Shown here: positions 26,518-35,732 of the stretch, in pieces
How positions within the stretch are numbered: the stretch's first letter is position 1
Layout of the letters: each line of letters starts with the position of its first letter
Assembly: GCF_018919385.1 (NCBI RefSeq)
Contig: NZ_JAHLMF010000012.1
Span: 64,483 to 128,482, forward strand
DNA length: 64,000 nt
Source of the DNA: Geomonas diazotrophica
GTDB lineage: Bacteria; Desulfobacterota; Desulfuromonadia; Geobacterales; Geobacteraceae
Direction: 5' to 3'
Notes under the pieces: model-generated
What the model saw: only the letters and a program-made list of their open reading frames with translations
Database searches by the model: none
Told to the model about the DNA's origin: nothing
Translations under genes and position numbers: made by a program

Positions 26518-28770
26518 GTGCAGTTGTCGAGGCTAAAGGTCTGCACGTCGACGTTAACAGTTCTGCTCATGCTTTTGGGGGCGGAAGCGGCGCAGGCGGA
26601 CTCCATACACGGTTTTCTTGAATACAATTACGGCGGCTCCCTGTACCGCAATGCGGTGGCGACTGGGGATGAGTCCCGTGCCCGCAGCGAGGCCTTTGTT
26701 CAGAGGTACAGCCTGGGCTTTGACCGGTCGATTTTCCCCTCCCTCGTGCTGTCCGGCGGCGGTCTCTTCCAGGATTCGGCCCAAAACGGCAAAAGTGACG
26801 GCGTCAGAACGAAATCCGAGGATTGGTCCCTCAGCCCCTACGTGGAACTAGCGTTGAAAAACCCCTTCGTCAGTTCAGGGGTAGGGTACCGCAGGCGCGA
26901 GGAATCATCCAAAAACAACGGTGTTTCCTCACCAAAACAGATTTACGACCAGTATTCCCTCAATGTTGGTCTGCGTCCCTCCCAACTGCCCACGTTGGAT
27001 GCGACCTTCACCAAGCGGTACATCTACGATGAGAAGCGCATGATGCAGAACATCGAAACGGATAGCTTCACCTGGGGGACCAATTTCACCACGAAGGGAA
27101 AGATCGAACTCAATTATGGAGGCAGCTACTCGAAGCAACAGGACCTGCTGCTCCAGTCCCAAAGTGAAGGGCTTTCCAACAACGCCCGAATCGCTACCTC
27201 CGGCGAGACTGCGGACCGCCGTCTTACCTACCAGGTGAGCTATAACCTAGGGAACCAGACTTCGACGATTACGGCGAAAGGGAACAGCAGCGCGACGCTT
27301 TACATTTCCCAGGTAGGCCAGATGCAGACCCTGGTGACCAACCCGGTCAATCCTACGGCAGATCTTGGACAGTTGGGGAGCTTTCAGCCCCTGAACCTCG
27401 TCCTGCCTCAAAACCAGTTGCCACCGGCGATCACCACCCAGAACAACATCGGAATGTCGTTTACCAATCCTACCGATGTCAGCACGCTCTTCATTCCGGT
27501 CACGAGCGCGACCCAATCCGGTACCATACCGAAGCTTGAGAACCTGCAAGCGCTCGAAAACCAGTTCTCCTGGCAGGTCTATACCAGTGAGGACGGCATA
27601 TCCTGGAGTGTGCCTGCGGGTCTGGTTGTATCAGTCCACGCTGGCCACAACCCGGCGGACCCGGGCTCCGAGCAGGTCGGCTTTGTGATCAGGTTTCAAC
27701 AGTTGAATCTGAGACATATAAAGGTAGTAGAAACGCCGGTGCAACTCTCCGCGACGGCCTTCCCCACGGATATCAATTCAAGCAGTATCGTCGCCTCCAG
27801 TATCGTGTCGTTCAGAACACTGCAGGCCTCACAGGGGCGTTCGGCGTCGTCACGCAGTACCGGCGGCGTTCTCGATCTCAACATGCGTGCCCGTCTCTGG
27901 GACCTCCCTGCGGTTACCTATGATTTCGGTGCGATCGTGTCCCACTCGCAGGTCGACCAGCAAGGGGTTTCTGTCTCCTTGCTGGTCATGAATGGCATTT
28001 CCGCCTTTCAGCGCTTCAACGATGTCTGGGCCGGCACCGGCCGGGTGTCGGAGGAATTTGATCAACCCGCTTCTGGCCCGATTCGCAATGCGCTCTCGTA
28101 TAGCGTAAGCGTCGTGGCGACACCCTTGCCCACCCTTAACCACTCGCTGGTCTACAGCGGCAGGGCAGAGTTCATTGGCGGCAGCACTACGACCGCGAAT
28201 TCCGTCTACCTGAACAACTCGGCTCAACTCTACACCGGGGTCGCCGTCAACATGTCGGGGGGGTACAGCACGGCTACGCGAGCCAACGGCCAAGTTTCCG
28301 AAGGTGTCAACATTACCTTCGGCCTTGACCTCGTGCCCAACAAAAATCTGACCCTGGGCCTGTCTTACCTCGACCAAAGCGGCCGGGTGACGGGTGGGGG
28401 ACTGCCGGACAAGAACAGCTTCACCAGGACCGCTACGGTAAACGCGTCCTACAGGCCCTTTGAAACACTGTATGTATCCGGGAGCTACTCCCTTTCGATG
28501 GAAAACGATCGTGACAATGCCACCTTCACGAACTATGCGCTGAGTTGGTCTCCCTTCCGGGGTGGCGATCTGCAATTCAGTTTTTCCTATAATGAAGCTC
28601 TAAGCTCTTCGGGCAACGAAGTCACCCGTAGCGCATCGCCCAGCCTCACCTGGAATATCAGGCCGGGTTCCACTTTGACCTCCGCTGTCAGCAGGGAACG
28701 CAGTTCCGGAGCGAGTTCGGGCACAACGCAGAACACCTCCTGGAGCAACCAGTTGCGGATATCTTTTTAA
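26518..28770 (+). CDS. Large outer-membrane beta-barrel protein
   Basis: The product is 750 residues from GTG 26518 (GAGAGG upstream). After a signal peptide (TVLLMLLGAEAAQA) it is almost wholly amphipathic beta strand, such as SLGFDRSIFPSLVLSGGG, DATFTKRYIYDEKR and TLYVSGSYSLSMENDRDN. It ends in Phe within NQLRISF, the usual BAM recognition end of barrel proteins. An inner region (about residues 250-430) is less barrel-like and reads as a sandwich domain (WQVYTSEDGISWSVPAG ... FVIRFQQLNLRHIKVVE), possibly a plug or external module. It has no haem motifs and is not an MtrB/PioB homologue by eye. Between a propeller lipoprotein and two CsgG-like lipoproteins, it is a good candidate for the pore or anchor used by the filament cytochromes. 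Confidence 0.8.
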   Translation: MQLSRLKVCTSTLTVLLMLLGAEAAQADSIHGFLEYNYGGSLYRNAVATGDESRARSEAFVQRYSLGFDRSIFPSLVLSGGGLFQDSAQNGKSDGVRTKSEDWSLSPYVELALKNPFVSSGVGYRRREESSKNNGVSSPKQIYDQYSLNVGLRPSQLPTLDATFTKRYIYDEKRMMQNIETDSFTWGTNFTTKGKIELNYGGSYSKQQDLLLQSQSEGLSNNARIATSGETADRRLTYQVSYNLGNQTSTITAKGNSSATLYISQVGQMQTLVTNPVNPTADLGQLGSFQPLNLVLPQNQLPPAITTQNNIGMSFTNPTDVSTLFIPVTSATQSGTIPKLENLQALENQFSWQVYTSEDGISWSVPAGLVVSVHAGHNPADPGSEQVGFVIRFQQLNLRHIKVVETPVQLSATAFPTDINSSSIVASSIVSFRTLQASQGRSASSRSTGGVLDLNMRARLWDLPAVTYDFGAIVSHSQVDQQGVSVSLLVMNGISAFQRFNDVWAGTGRVSEEFDQPASGPIRNALSYSVSVVATPLPTLNHSLVYSGRAEFIGGSTTTANSVYLNNSAQLYTGVAVNMSGGYSTATRANGQVSEGVNITFGLDLVPNKNLTLGLSYLDQSGRVTGGGLPDKNSFTRTATVNASYRPFETLYVSGSYSLSMENDRDNATFTNYALSWSPFRGGDLQFSFSYNEALSSSGNEVTRSASPSLTWNIRPGSTLTSAVSRERSSGASSGTTQNTSWSNQLRISF

Positions 28771-28792
28771 TACGGACACAGGGGATACGGAC

Positions 28793-29377
28793 ATGCCAGG
28801 TATTTTCTCGCGCAGATTTTTCTTCGTTTTACTGTTGGCAGGGCTGACCGGCGCGCTGTCTGGGTGTGCAGGGAAGGCCGGCGTCTACCAGGACCAGAGC
28901 ATGGACTTCGGCTCGGTGAAAACCATTGCGGTGCTGCCGCTTGCCAACCTGACCAAGGAGGCGCAGGCGCCTGATCGTGTGCGGGATGTCCTGTCGACCG
29001 CGCTCATGGCCAGCAGCGGTATTTACATCCTGCCGCCCGGCGAGGTCATGCGCGGCATCATAAGCACCGGCATAGCGAACCCTTCCAACCCGACCTCCGA
29101 CGAGATCGTCAAGTTCTGCAAGTCGACCAAGGCGGATGCCGTGCTGACCGGATCGGTCAGGGAGTATGGAGAATTGCGATCCGGCACGGCGGTCGCAAAC
29201 GTCATCTCCATGAGCATGCAGTTCTCCGAGGGACAGACGGGGAAGGTCGTGTGGTCCGCCGATACCACCCAAGGCGGAATCAGCATTGCTGACAGGCTGT
29301 TTGGTGGGGGGGGGCAACCGATGAACGTCATCACGGAAAAGGCTGTCAACGATGTCATCCATAAACTTTTCCAGTAG
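28793..29377 (+). CDS. CsgG/LpoB-like lipoprotein
   Basis: The product is 194 residues; lipobox TGALSGC places lipidation at about Cys25. The body has KTIAVLPLANLTKEAQAPDR, VRDVLSTALMASSGIYILPP and DAVLTGSVREYGE, the fold signature shared by CsgG, LpoB and GNA1162-type outer-membrane lipoproteins (a small alpha/beta domain starting with a buried VLP strand). It is shorter than curli exporter CsgG (about 260 residues), so barrel-forming hairpins are not evident. The end overlaps the next lipoprotein gene by 26 nt, so translation is coupled. In this setting it may form a periplasmic ring or cofactor for the upstream beta-barrel (inference). Confidence 0.75.
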   Translation: MPGIFSRRFFFVLLLAGLTGALSGCAGKAGVYQDQSMDFGSVKTIAVLPLANLTKEAQAPDRVRDVLSTALMASSGIYILPPGEVMRGIISTGIANPSNPTSDEIVKFCKSTKADAVLTGSVREYGELRSGTAVANVISMSMQFSEGQTGKVVWSADTTQGGISIADRLFGGGGQPMNVITEKAVNDVIHKLFQ

Positions 29378-30473
29378 ATGGCTCTGTTTAGCCATGTTGG
29401 TGCTGTCTCTGTGCGCCTGCGCCACGGTGCACGAAACGGCAGGGGGGGGTGAGCACCCTCTCCCACAGTTTGATGCCATCGCTGTTTTCCCTGTGGACAA
29501 CATGACCGGCGGACCTGCGCCTGCCGCCGCCATCCGCAAGCACTGGCTCGGCAAACTGCAGGACCTCGATCTGCCTGTCCTGACTGATGCACGGATGGAG
29601 GACGTCCTCACCAAGCATCGGATACGCTACCTGGGTGGCGTCGATGCCATTACCGGGAAGGCCTTCAAGGAGGAGGCCAACGTCTCCGCGATCCTGGTTA
29701 CCGCGCTTGAGTACTACAACCAGGCTGACCCGCCCAAGGTTGCACTGCATGCCCGGCTCGTGTCAGCCGGGGATAACCCCGAGATCCTCTGGATGGACTC
29801 CGTTGCCATCAGCGGCGACGAGAAGCCCGGCATCCTGGGGCTCGGCCTCATATCGGATTTCGCCGTGGTTGAAGACATGGCGCTGTCGCGTCTGCAGTCA
29901 TCCCTTGCCAGTTGGCTTGCCGGGGGGGGGGAGGCGCAGCCCGTGCAGAGCGTAAAGAAATACGATCCGAAGCTGTCGTACAACGCCTGGCCGGCGCCTA
30001 AAGGGACCACGGTGTCCATCGCCGCCGTACCGTTTTACAACGAAACCCAGCTAAAGCGGGCCGGTGACATCAGCCAGATCAACTTCGTGCGCCAGTTGTT
30101 CCGTACCCAAGGCATGCATCCGGTTGAGCCGGGAGTCGTTCGTCAGGCCATGCTGGGGATGCGCATGATCATGCACGAGGGTGTTTCAGTTCGCGATGCC
30201 GATGTTCTCACCTACGTGCTTGGTGCCGATTTCCTCCTTTCAGGAACCGTTTTTGAATACCAGGACGTCCGCGGCAGGAACGGTGTGCCTAAGGTGGATT
30301 TCGGTGTCACACTCATAGACAAGAACGATCGCAGGACCGTTTTCAAATCCAAGAGCTACAACAGTGGGTCCGATGGCGTCTTTTTTTATGATGTCGGCTG
30401 GGAACCGAGCGCTTCGGTGATGGCCGGGAAGATGGCTGAGGCCGTGGTCCGCAAGGTGCTTCAAAAGCCTTGA
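29352..30473 (+). CDS. Two-domain CsgG/LpoB-like lipoprotein
   Basis: The product is 373 residues with lipobox SLCAC (about Cys23). It appears to carry two copies of the CsgG/LpoB-type domain: FDAIAVFPVDNMTGGPAPAA with VSAILVTALEYYN in the first half, and VSIAAVPFYNETQLKRAGD with ADFLLSGTVFEYQDV in the second. The ~60 residues between the domains include the poly-Gly stretch WLAGGGEAQP. The start lies inside the preceding gene (26-nt overlap), giving translational coupling with the single-domain paralogue. It is the last gene before a new sigma-70 promoter, so it ends the operon that began with the second OmcS-like cytochrome. Confidence 0.75.
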   Translation: MSSINFSSRWLCLAMLVLSLCACATVHETAGGGEHPLPQFDAIAVFPVDNMTGGPAPAAAIRKHWLGKLQDLDLPVLTDARMEDVLTKHRIRYLGGVDAITGKAFKEEANVSAILVTALEYYNQADPPKVALHARLVSAGDNPEILWMDSVAISGDEKPGILGLGLISDFAVVEDMALSRLQSSLASWLAGGGEAQPVQSVKKYDPKLSYNAWPAPKGTTVSIAAVPFYNETQLKRAGDISQINFVRQLFRTQGMHPVEPGVVRQAMLGMRMIMHEGVSVRDADVLTYVLGADFLLSGTVFEYQDVRGRNGVPKVDFGVTLIDKNDRRTVFKSKSYNSGSDGVFFYDVGWEPSASVMAGKMAEAVVRKVLQKP

Positions 30474-30502
30474 GTAAGGGGCGGAGGCCCCCCGTAACAT
30501 AC

Positions 30503-30531
30503 TTGACCTTTAATGTCTATTACACTAGAAT
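30503..30531 (+). promoter_or_regulatory. Sigma-70 promoter of the isomerase-cytochrome operon
   Basis: TTGACC (30503-30508), 17-nt spacer, TAGAAT (30526-30531); start codon 62 nt downstream at 30594. Confidence 0.7.
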
Positions 30532-30593
30532 CGGCTGTTCGAAACGCCCGTCGCAAGAAAGTAATTTTCAGGAACTAACGAAGAGAGGGAACA

Positions 30594-32417
30594 ATGAAAA
30601 CTAAGGTGCTGATGAGAGGAGCCATAACGGCCGTCGCCGGTGTGGTGCTTTTAACGGGAGTTCCCGGTTCCGCCAACGAAGGGCAGCAAAATACCGTCCC
30701 CCCCGTCCAGGCTGCAGGCGGACAGCAGCCGGCGAACCCGGTCGGAGCGAAGGAAGGCGTAGCCTCACAGGATAAAGCCGTCGCCAGCGAGTTCGTCAAG
30801 GTCGATGATACGACCTTGCGTTTGAACGTCCCGCTCTATTCCCCCCATTTCTTCGACACGCCGCTCGCGGTGGTCGGCGAGGACAAAATCACCGTCGGAG
30901 ACCTGCAGCAGGCACTTATGGCAGTGCACGAGAAGGTCAAGGACGAGCATGTGGTCTCCTCCAAGAAGATCTTCATGGAACCCCTGCAGCGCCTGATTAA
31001 CATACGACTCGTGGTCCAGGAAGCCAAAAGCATGGAATTGGATAAGCTGCCCGAGGTGAAGGAAGACCTGGACAAGTACGCGGAGCAGCAACTGCGCCAG
31101 GTGCTGTTCCAGGACCGGGTCAAGGACATAAAGCCCGACGAGAAGCGGGTGGAGAAGGAATACCGTCAGGCCATCAAGGAAATGAAGATGAAGACCGCTC
31201 TCTTCAAGAAGGAAGCGGATGCTAAAAAATTCCTGCAGGACGTGAAGGCCGGCAAGAAGTTCGAGGACCTCAGAGAAAAGGCATTCAATGAAGCAAAGGC
31301 CGAACCGGTTGGCCGCAACGAGGAATTGTTCGCCACCAACGAAGCGGTCGGGCCGGTTATCAGCGAAGCGCTCGTCGATGCCAAGCCCGGCACCCTGACC
31401 CCGGTCATCGAAATCACCAACGGCTACCTGGTCATCAAGGTCGAAGACGTCCGCTACGTGGACAGCCCTGAAAAGAAAGAGATCGCAAAGAACAAGGTGC
31501 TCGCCCAACAGAGGCTCGAAAGCCTGAAGGGGTATAAAGCCGAGTTGCTGAAGCAGTACGCGAAGGAAAACACGAAGCTCATAAAGAGCCTTGATTTCGA
31601 CGCAGCGAAACCCGGCTTTGACCACTACCTCAAGGACAAGCGGGTGGTGATGACCATAAAGGGGGAAAAGCCGATCACCGTCGCGGACCTCGCCGAGACC
31701 CTGCAGATGAAGTTTTTCCACGGCATTGAGAACGCCATCAAGGAAAAAAAGCTCAACCGCGAAAAGCTTCTGGCCTTGGACGAGCTCGAGTCGGTGCGCC
31801 TTTTCCGCCGGGTTTCGCTGGACAAGGGGCTCGACAAGTCGGAGGAATACCTGAAGCGGATCCAGGCTTACCAGGATAAGGTCCTTTTTACCACCTTCGT
31901 GGAAAAGGCGGTGAAACCTGAGGTTTCCATTACCCTCAAAGATGCCAAGGATTACTACCAGGCCCACCTGGCTGACTACCAGACGCCCGCGATGATTCTC
32001 CTGGACGGGATCGCTTTCACCAACAAGCAACTCGCCCAGAGCGCTGCAGACAAACTGCGCAGCGGGGTCGACTTCGGCTGGATGAAATCCAATGCCGAAG
32101 GTCAGGTGCCCAAGGAGACGCGGGGGCTGTTGGTATTCGAAGACCAGATGCTGGCGGTTCCTGGTTTGCCGGAGCCGATGCAAAAGGTCTTGACCGGTGC
32201 GCGCAAGGATGATTACAAGCTCTACGAGAGCCCCGAAGGGTATGTCTATGTGATCTACGTTAAAGAATTTACGCCCCCGGCAGCCCAGGATTTTGAACTG
32301 GTGAAGAATGCCATCGGTGAAAAGATCTCGTACGAGCACCTCAACCAGCAGATCGAGAAATGGTTCGCGAAGCTGCGCGAAGCATATCCCGTTAAAATTT
32401 ATCTCGACCAGAAATAG
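30594..32417 (+). CDS. SurA/PrsA-like periplasmic peptidyl-prolyl isomerase
   Basis: The product is 607 residues, with a signal peptide and low-complexity linker (to about residue 60), then a SurA_N-type helical region (VVGEDKITVGDLQQALMAVH). A first parvulin-like domain runs about 195-285 (DAKKFLQDVKAGKKFEDLRE ... TPVIEITNGYLVIKV), and a second runs about 445-560 (MILLDGIAFTNKQLAQSAAD ... YESPEGYVYVIYVKEF). The glycine-rich catalytic loop of active parvulins is poorly kept in both, so it may be mainly a chaperone. It has its own sigma-70 promoter and leads into the 26-haem and 16-haem cytochrome genes. A dedicated foldase is sensible for exporting large multihaem proteins and barrels. Confidence 0.83.
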   Translation: MKTKVLMRGAITAVAGVVLLTGVPGSANEGQQNTVPPVQAAGGQQPANPVGAKEGVASQDKAVASEFVKVDDTTLRLNVPLYSPHFFDTPLAVVGEDKITVGDLQQALMAVHEKVKDEHVVSSKKIFMEPLQRLINIRLVVQEAKSMELDKLPEVKEDLDKYAEQQLRQVLFQDRVKDIKPDEKRVEKEYRQAIKEMKMKTALFKKEADAKKFLQDVKAGKKFEDLREKAFNEAKAEPVGRNEELFATNEAVGPVISEALVDAKPGTLTPVIEITNGYLVIKVEDVRYVDSPEKKEIAKNKVLAQQRLESLKGYKAELLKQYAKENTKLIKSLDFDAAKPGFDHYLKDKRVVMTIKGEKPITVADLAETLQMKFFHGIENAIKEKKLNREKLLALDELESVRLFRRVSLDKGLDKSEEYLKRIQAYQDKVLFTTFVEKAVKPEVSITLKDAKDYYQAHLADYQTPAMILLDGIAFTNKQLAQSAADKLRSGVDFGWMKSNAEGQVPKETRGLLVFEDQMLAVPGLPEPMQKVLTGARKDDYKLYESPEGYVYVIYVKEFTPPAAQDFELVKNAIGEKISYEHLNQQIEKWFAKLREAYPVKIYLDQK

Positions 32418-32464
32418 CATTCAGGGTTTTTTTATCAGCTAAAAAACGTAGCGAAGGGGACAGT

Positions 32465-34435
32465 ATGGTCATGGCAATGACGAGGAACAACAGGCGACCG
32501 ATTTATCTTTTGGTAGCGCTGTTAGCGGTTATCTGTTTGAGTTGCGTTGGTAGTGCTGAGGCCGCGATGAAATTCGCGAAAAAGGAGTGCTCAGACTGTC
32601 ACAAAAAATTCGAGGACAAGTACGCTTCCGTCAAGTACAGCCACTCGATGGTCAAGGACAAAAAGTGTGAGGACTGTCACCTCCGTCATGGCATCGTTCC
32701 CCAGCTTATCCTGAAAAAGGACGGGAACGCCCTGTGCACCGGCTGCCATGCACCTGACAAGATCGGGCTGGACAAGCCAAAGGTCCACACACCGATCAAG
32801 ACCGGCAAGTGCACGACCTGCCACAACCCCCACGGGAGCGACGCCAAGTTCTTCCTGAAGGGTGCCGGCAACGAGGCGTGTTACCAGTGCCACAAGAAAG
32901 CGGCTTTCGAGAAGAAGGTGGTTCACAAGCCTCTCCTGGAGAAGGGGTGTCGTGCCTGCCATGTCGCGCACAGTTCCGTGTATGCCAACCTCTTGACCAG
33001 CGAGGAACCAGCGCTCTGCCTTGGCTGCCATGACAAGGGGGGGAGCGCGTTCAAAAAGGCGCACGGGAACTACGCGGTAGAGCAGAAGAAGTGCACCATG
33101 TGCCATGATCCTCACTCCGCCGAGCAGGCCAAACTGCTGAAGGTGAGTGCGCACCCGCCCATCTCCGGCGGCGGCTGCGACGGCTGCCATTCGCCTGCTT
33201 CCTCGCCCAAGCCTTTTGAGGTGACAGCGAAAAAAGCTGAGTTGTGCAAGCAGTGCCACGATATGGCCGCCCTCACTGGCGGAGGCATGGTGGAGCACCT
33301 CCCGTTCAAAGACGGGAACTGTCTCATGTGCCATGATCCGCATGCGGCACAGGCCTCCAAGCTGCTGGTACAGGAAGGAAACAAGCTCTGCCTAACCTGC
33401 CACAAGCAGTTGTCGGGCCCCATGACCAGCAAGCATGCCGCCGTAAGCCAAGGGAAGGGCTGTCTTTCCTGCCACAAGGCCCATGCCTCTACCAAGAAAA
33501 AGCTTCTTATCACTGAAGGGGCCGACCTCTGCTACTCGTGCCACGCCAAAGTAAAGGACGCGATGAAGAGCAAGGAAGTCCATCCTCCCTTCGCCGGAGG
33601 CGAGTGTGTCTCCTGCCACGATCCGCACGGCTCCAACTTCCCGGACATGTTGAAGGACAGGATGGACAACGTCTGCTTCGGTTGCCACAGTGATGCGGAG
33701 TCGAATTTCAAGAAGAACTACACGCACAAACCGGTTCTCGACGCCACCTGTGGTGCTTGCCACAAGGCTCACAGCTCGGACAACAAAAAACTGCTCTCCG
33801 CCCAGGGGTCGAAACTTTGCGTCAAGTGCCACAGCGAACTGATGAAGCCGGTGAATCCCGGAACCAACCACGTTCCCTTCGCTGAAGGTGAATGCCTTTC
33901 CTGCCATGACGCGCACGCCAGCAATATACGTGGCATGGTGACCAAGAACGAAGCGGTGCTCTGCGCAACCTGCCACAGCGACCTTAACAAAAATGCCAAG
34001 GACGCAAAGTCTACCCACGCACCTTATGCCGATGGCGACTGCACCAAGTGCCACAGCCCGCACAAGGCGAAACTGAACAAGCTGTTGCTCGCGCAAAGCC
34101 CCGACCTTTGTTTCAACTGCCACAAGGCGGTCAAAACGAAAGTCAACACGGAAAAGCCGCATTCTCCGGCGCAGAAGGACTGCTCCACGTGCCATCTGCC
34201 GCATCTTTCCAAGGAGAAAAAGCTGATCGTCGAGCCGTTGCAGACGATGTGCGCCGAGTGCCATGAGCCCGGGAAGCCCGGCTTCATCAAGGCGCACCTT
34301 GGCATCAAGGCGTCGGACATGGATTGTATGACCTGTCACGACCCCCACGGGTCAAAGGACCCCAAGTTCTTCAAGAGTGTGGTGCATCCGCCGTTCGCGG
34401 GTAGAACCTGTGATGACTGTCATATAAAACAGTAG
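32465..34435 (+). CDS. 26-haem periplasmic/outer-surface cytochrome c
   Basis: The product is 656 residues with a signal peptide ending ...VGSAEAA. I count 26 CXXCH motifs, one per 24 residues. They alternate between a CxxCH-D/N-PHGS/A type (for example CTTCHNPHG, CTMCHDPHS, CVSCHDPHG, CMTCHDPHG) and a plain CxxCH type preceded by a short helix with Leu-Cys. This is the paired 'doubled CXXCH' repeat of about 45-50 residues, repeated some twelve times. Bis-His wiring along a linear chain is expected. It is highly basic from many lysines. SD GAAGGGGA precedes ATG 32465. It is probably a periplasm-spanning conduit delivering electrons to the OmcS-type filament (inference from context). Confidence 0.88.
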   Translation: MVMAMTRNNRRPIYLLVALLAVICLSCVGSAEAAMKFAKKECSDCHKKFEDKYASVKYSHSMVKDKKCEDCHLRHGIVPQLILKKDGNALCTGCHAPDKIGLDKPKVHTPIKTGKCTTCHNPHGSDAKFFLKGAGNEACYQCHKKAAFEKKVVHKPLLEKGCRACHVAHSSVYANLLTSEEPALCLGCHDKGGSAFKKAHGNYAVEQKKCTMCHDPHSAEQAKLLKVSAHPPISGGGCDGCHSPASSPKPFEVTAKKAELCKQCHDMAALTGGGMVEHLPFKDGNCLMCHDPHAAQASKLLVQEGNKLCLTCHKQLSGPMTSKHAAVSQGKGCLSCHKAHASTKKKLLITEGADLCYSCHAKVKDAMKSKEVHPPFAGGECVSCHDPHGSNFPDMLKDRMDNVCFGCHSDAESNFKKNYTHKPVLDATCGACHKAHSSDNKKLLSAQGSKLCVKCHSELMKPVNPGTNHVPFAEGECLSCHDAHASNIRGMVTKNEAVLCATCHSDLNKNAKDAKSTHAPYADGDCTKCHSPHKAKLNKLLLAQSPDLCFNCHKAVKTKVNTEKPHSPAQKDCSTCHLPHLSKEKKLIVEPLQTMCAECHEPGKPGFIKAHLGIKASDMDCMTCHDPHGSKDPKFFKSVVHPPFAGRTCDDCHIKQ

Positions 34436-34447
34436 AGGAGCTATCTA

Positions 34448-35728
34448 ATGTTAAAGCGTTATAAAATGCTTGGTCTGTTTTGCGCTCTGGGCTTGCTGTT
34501 GGTGAGTACAGCGGCTCAGGCCCAGGACAATACTGCTAAATACAGGTTGAAGCCCGGCGCCTTCGGCAAACTGTGCCAGGATTGCCATCCTGGTTTCGAA
34601 GAGAAATTGAAAAAGCCAAACGTGCACACGCCCGTGAAAAAAGGTGACTGCACGGGGTGCCACAACCCCCACACCTCCGACTTCAAAAAGCTGTTGAGCG
34701 CGGAACCGAAAAAGATCTGTTCGACGTGTCACCCAAGCGTCACTCCAAAAGACGCCAAAAGCGTCCACAAGGTGGTCGCTGACGGAGAGTGCCTGAAGTG
34801 CCACGACCCGCATTCTTCAATGGTCAAAAATAACCTGCTGAAGCCAGGCAACGAGCTCTGCCTGGATTGCCACAAGTCACTTAGCGGGCGTATCGCCAAG
34901 GCAAAGGTCCAGCACGCGCCTGTCAAAAAGGATTGCCTCATCTGCCATGCCCCGCACGGCTCAGCAAAAGAGGCTTCGCTCCTGAAGGAGAGAATCACGG
35001 CGCTTTGTGCCGGTTGCCACAAAACCGATCAGCCCATTTTCGTCAAGAAGCACATGAACTACCCTGTGGCCAACTCCAACTGCGTCTACTGCCATGACCC
35101 CCACGGTTCAGACAGGAAGGGGATTCTCTACAACAACGTTCATAAGCCGGTTTCCGCCATGATGTGTAACCAGTGCCACGAGGAAGCCACGTCTCCTAAC
35201 GCCTTGAAGACCAAGCGCGAAGGGGCTGAACTGTGCAAGGGGTGTCACAACGAGATGTACAACACCGCGTTCGGGAAAAACAGGATCCACTCGCCCCTGC
35301 TTACCAAGCAGGCGTGCCTGAGCTGTCACAATCCCCACGCCGGCAAGGAGAAGGGGCTGCTGAGGGAGTCCCCGATTCAGCTGTGCGGCAAGTGCCATGC
35401 CGATACGATCAAGAGGCAGGAAATGTCGGTGACCAAGCACGAGCCAGTGAAGGTGGGTGAGTGTGCCGCCTGTCACGACCCGCATGCCTCCAATGCACCG
35501 CTGTTGATGAAGCAGGAGTCGGTCGTGGACGGATGTGGTACCTGCCATGACTGGATGAAGCATTCGACCCACCCTATTGGCGATAAGTTCAAGGATCCCA
35601 GGAACAAGAATCGCAACCTTGACTGTCTGAGTTGCCACCGCTCGCACGGTACCGAGTTCAAAGGAATGCTTCCGTTTAAAACGGTGACAGACCTTTGCGT
35701 CCAGTGCCATGAAAAATTCCGGAGGTAG
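34448..35728 (+). CDS. 16-haem cytochrome c
   Basis: The product is 426 residues: signal peptide MLGLFCALGLLLVSTAAQA, then 16 CXXCH motifs in the same doubled-CXXCH layout as the upstream 26-haem protein (CTGCHNPHTSDFKKLLS, CLKCHDPHSS, CLICHAPHGS, CVYCHDPHGSD, CLSCHNPHAG, CAACHDPHAS, CLSCHRSHG). The two genes are separated by 12 nt, and similar repeat spacing indicates they are paralogues of different repeat number. SD AGAGGAG lies upstream of ATG 34448. Such proteins are periplasmic or surface electron carriers. The end of the gene includes the SD of the following NHL gene (GGAGG at 35720). Confidence 0.87.
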   Translation: MLKRYKMLGLFCALGLLLVSTAAQAQDNTAKYRLKPGAFGKLCQDCHPGFEEKLKKPNVHTPVKKGDCTGCHNPHTSDFKKLLSAEPKKICSTCHPSVTPKDAKSVHKVVADGECLKCHDPHSSMVKNNLLKPGNELCLDCHKSLSGRIAKAKVQHAPVKKDCLICHAPHGSAKEASLLKERITALCAGCHKTDQPIFVKKHMNYPVANSNCVYCHDPHGSDRKGILYNNVHKPVSAMMCNQCHEEATSPNALKTKREGAELCKGCHNEMYNTAFGKNRIHSPLLTKQACLSCHNPHAGKEKGLLRESPIQLCGKCHADTIKRQEMSVTKHEPVKVGECAACHDPHASNAPLLMKQESVVDGCGTCHDWMKHSTHPIGDKFKDPRNKNRNLDCLSCHRSHGTEFKGMLPFKTVTDLCVQCHEKFRR

Positions 35729-35732
35729 GACC

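Noticed and set aside
26518-28770. MtrB-type porin of a porin-cytochrome conduit
   Set aside because: The barrel lacks an obvious MtrB/OmbB resemblance and has an unusual inner sandwich region. The adjacent genes are lipoproteins rather than the expected inner and outer cytochrome pair.
28793-30473. Curli secretion system
   Set aside because: The lipoproteins resemble CsgG/LpoB only at domain level and there are no CsgA/B/E/F genes.
30765-32420. 551-codon minus-strand open frame
   Set aside because: It is the antisense shadow of the SurA-like isomerase gene, which has promoter, SD, signal peptide and family domains; the shadow has none.
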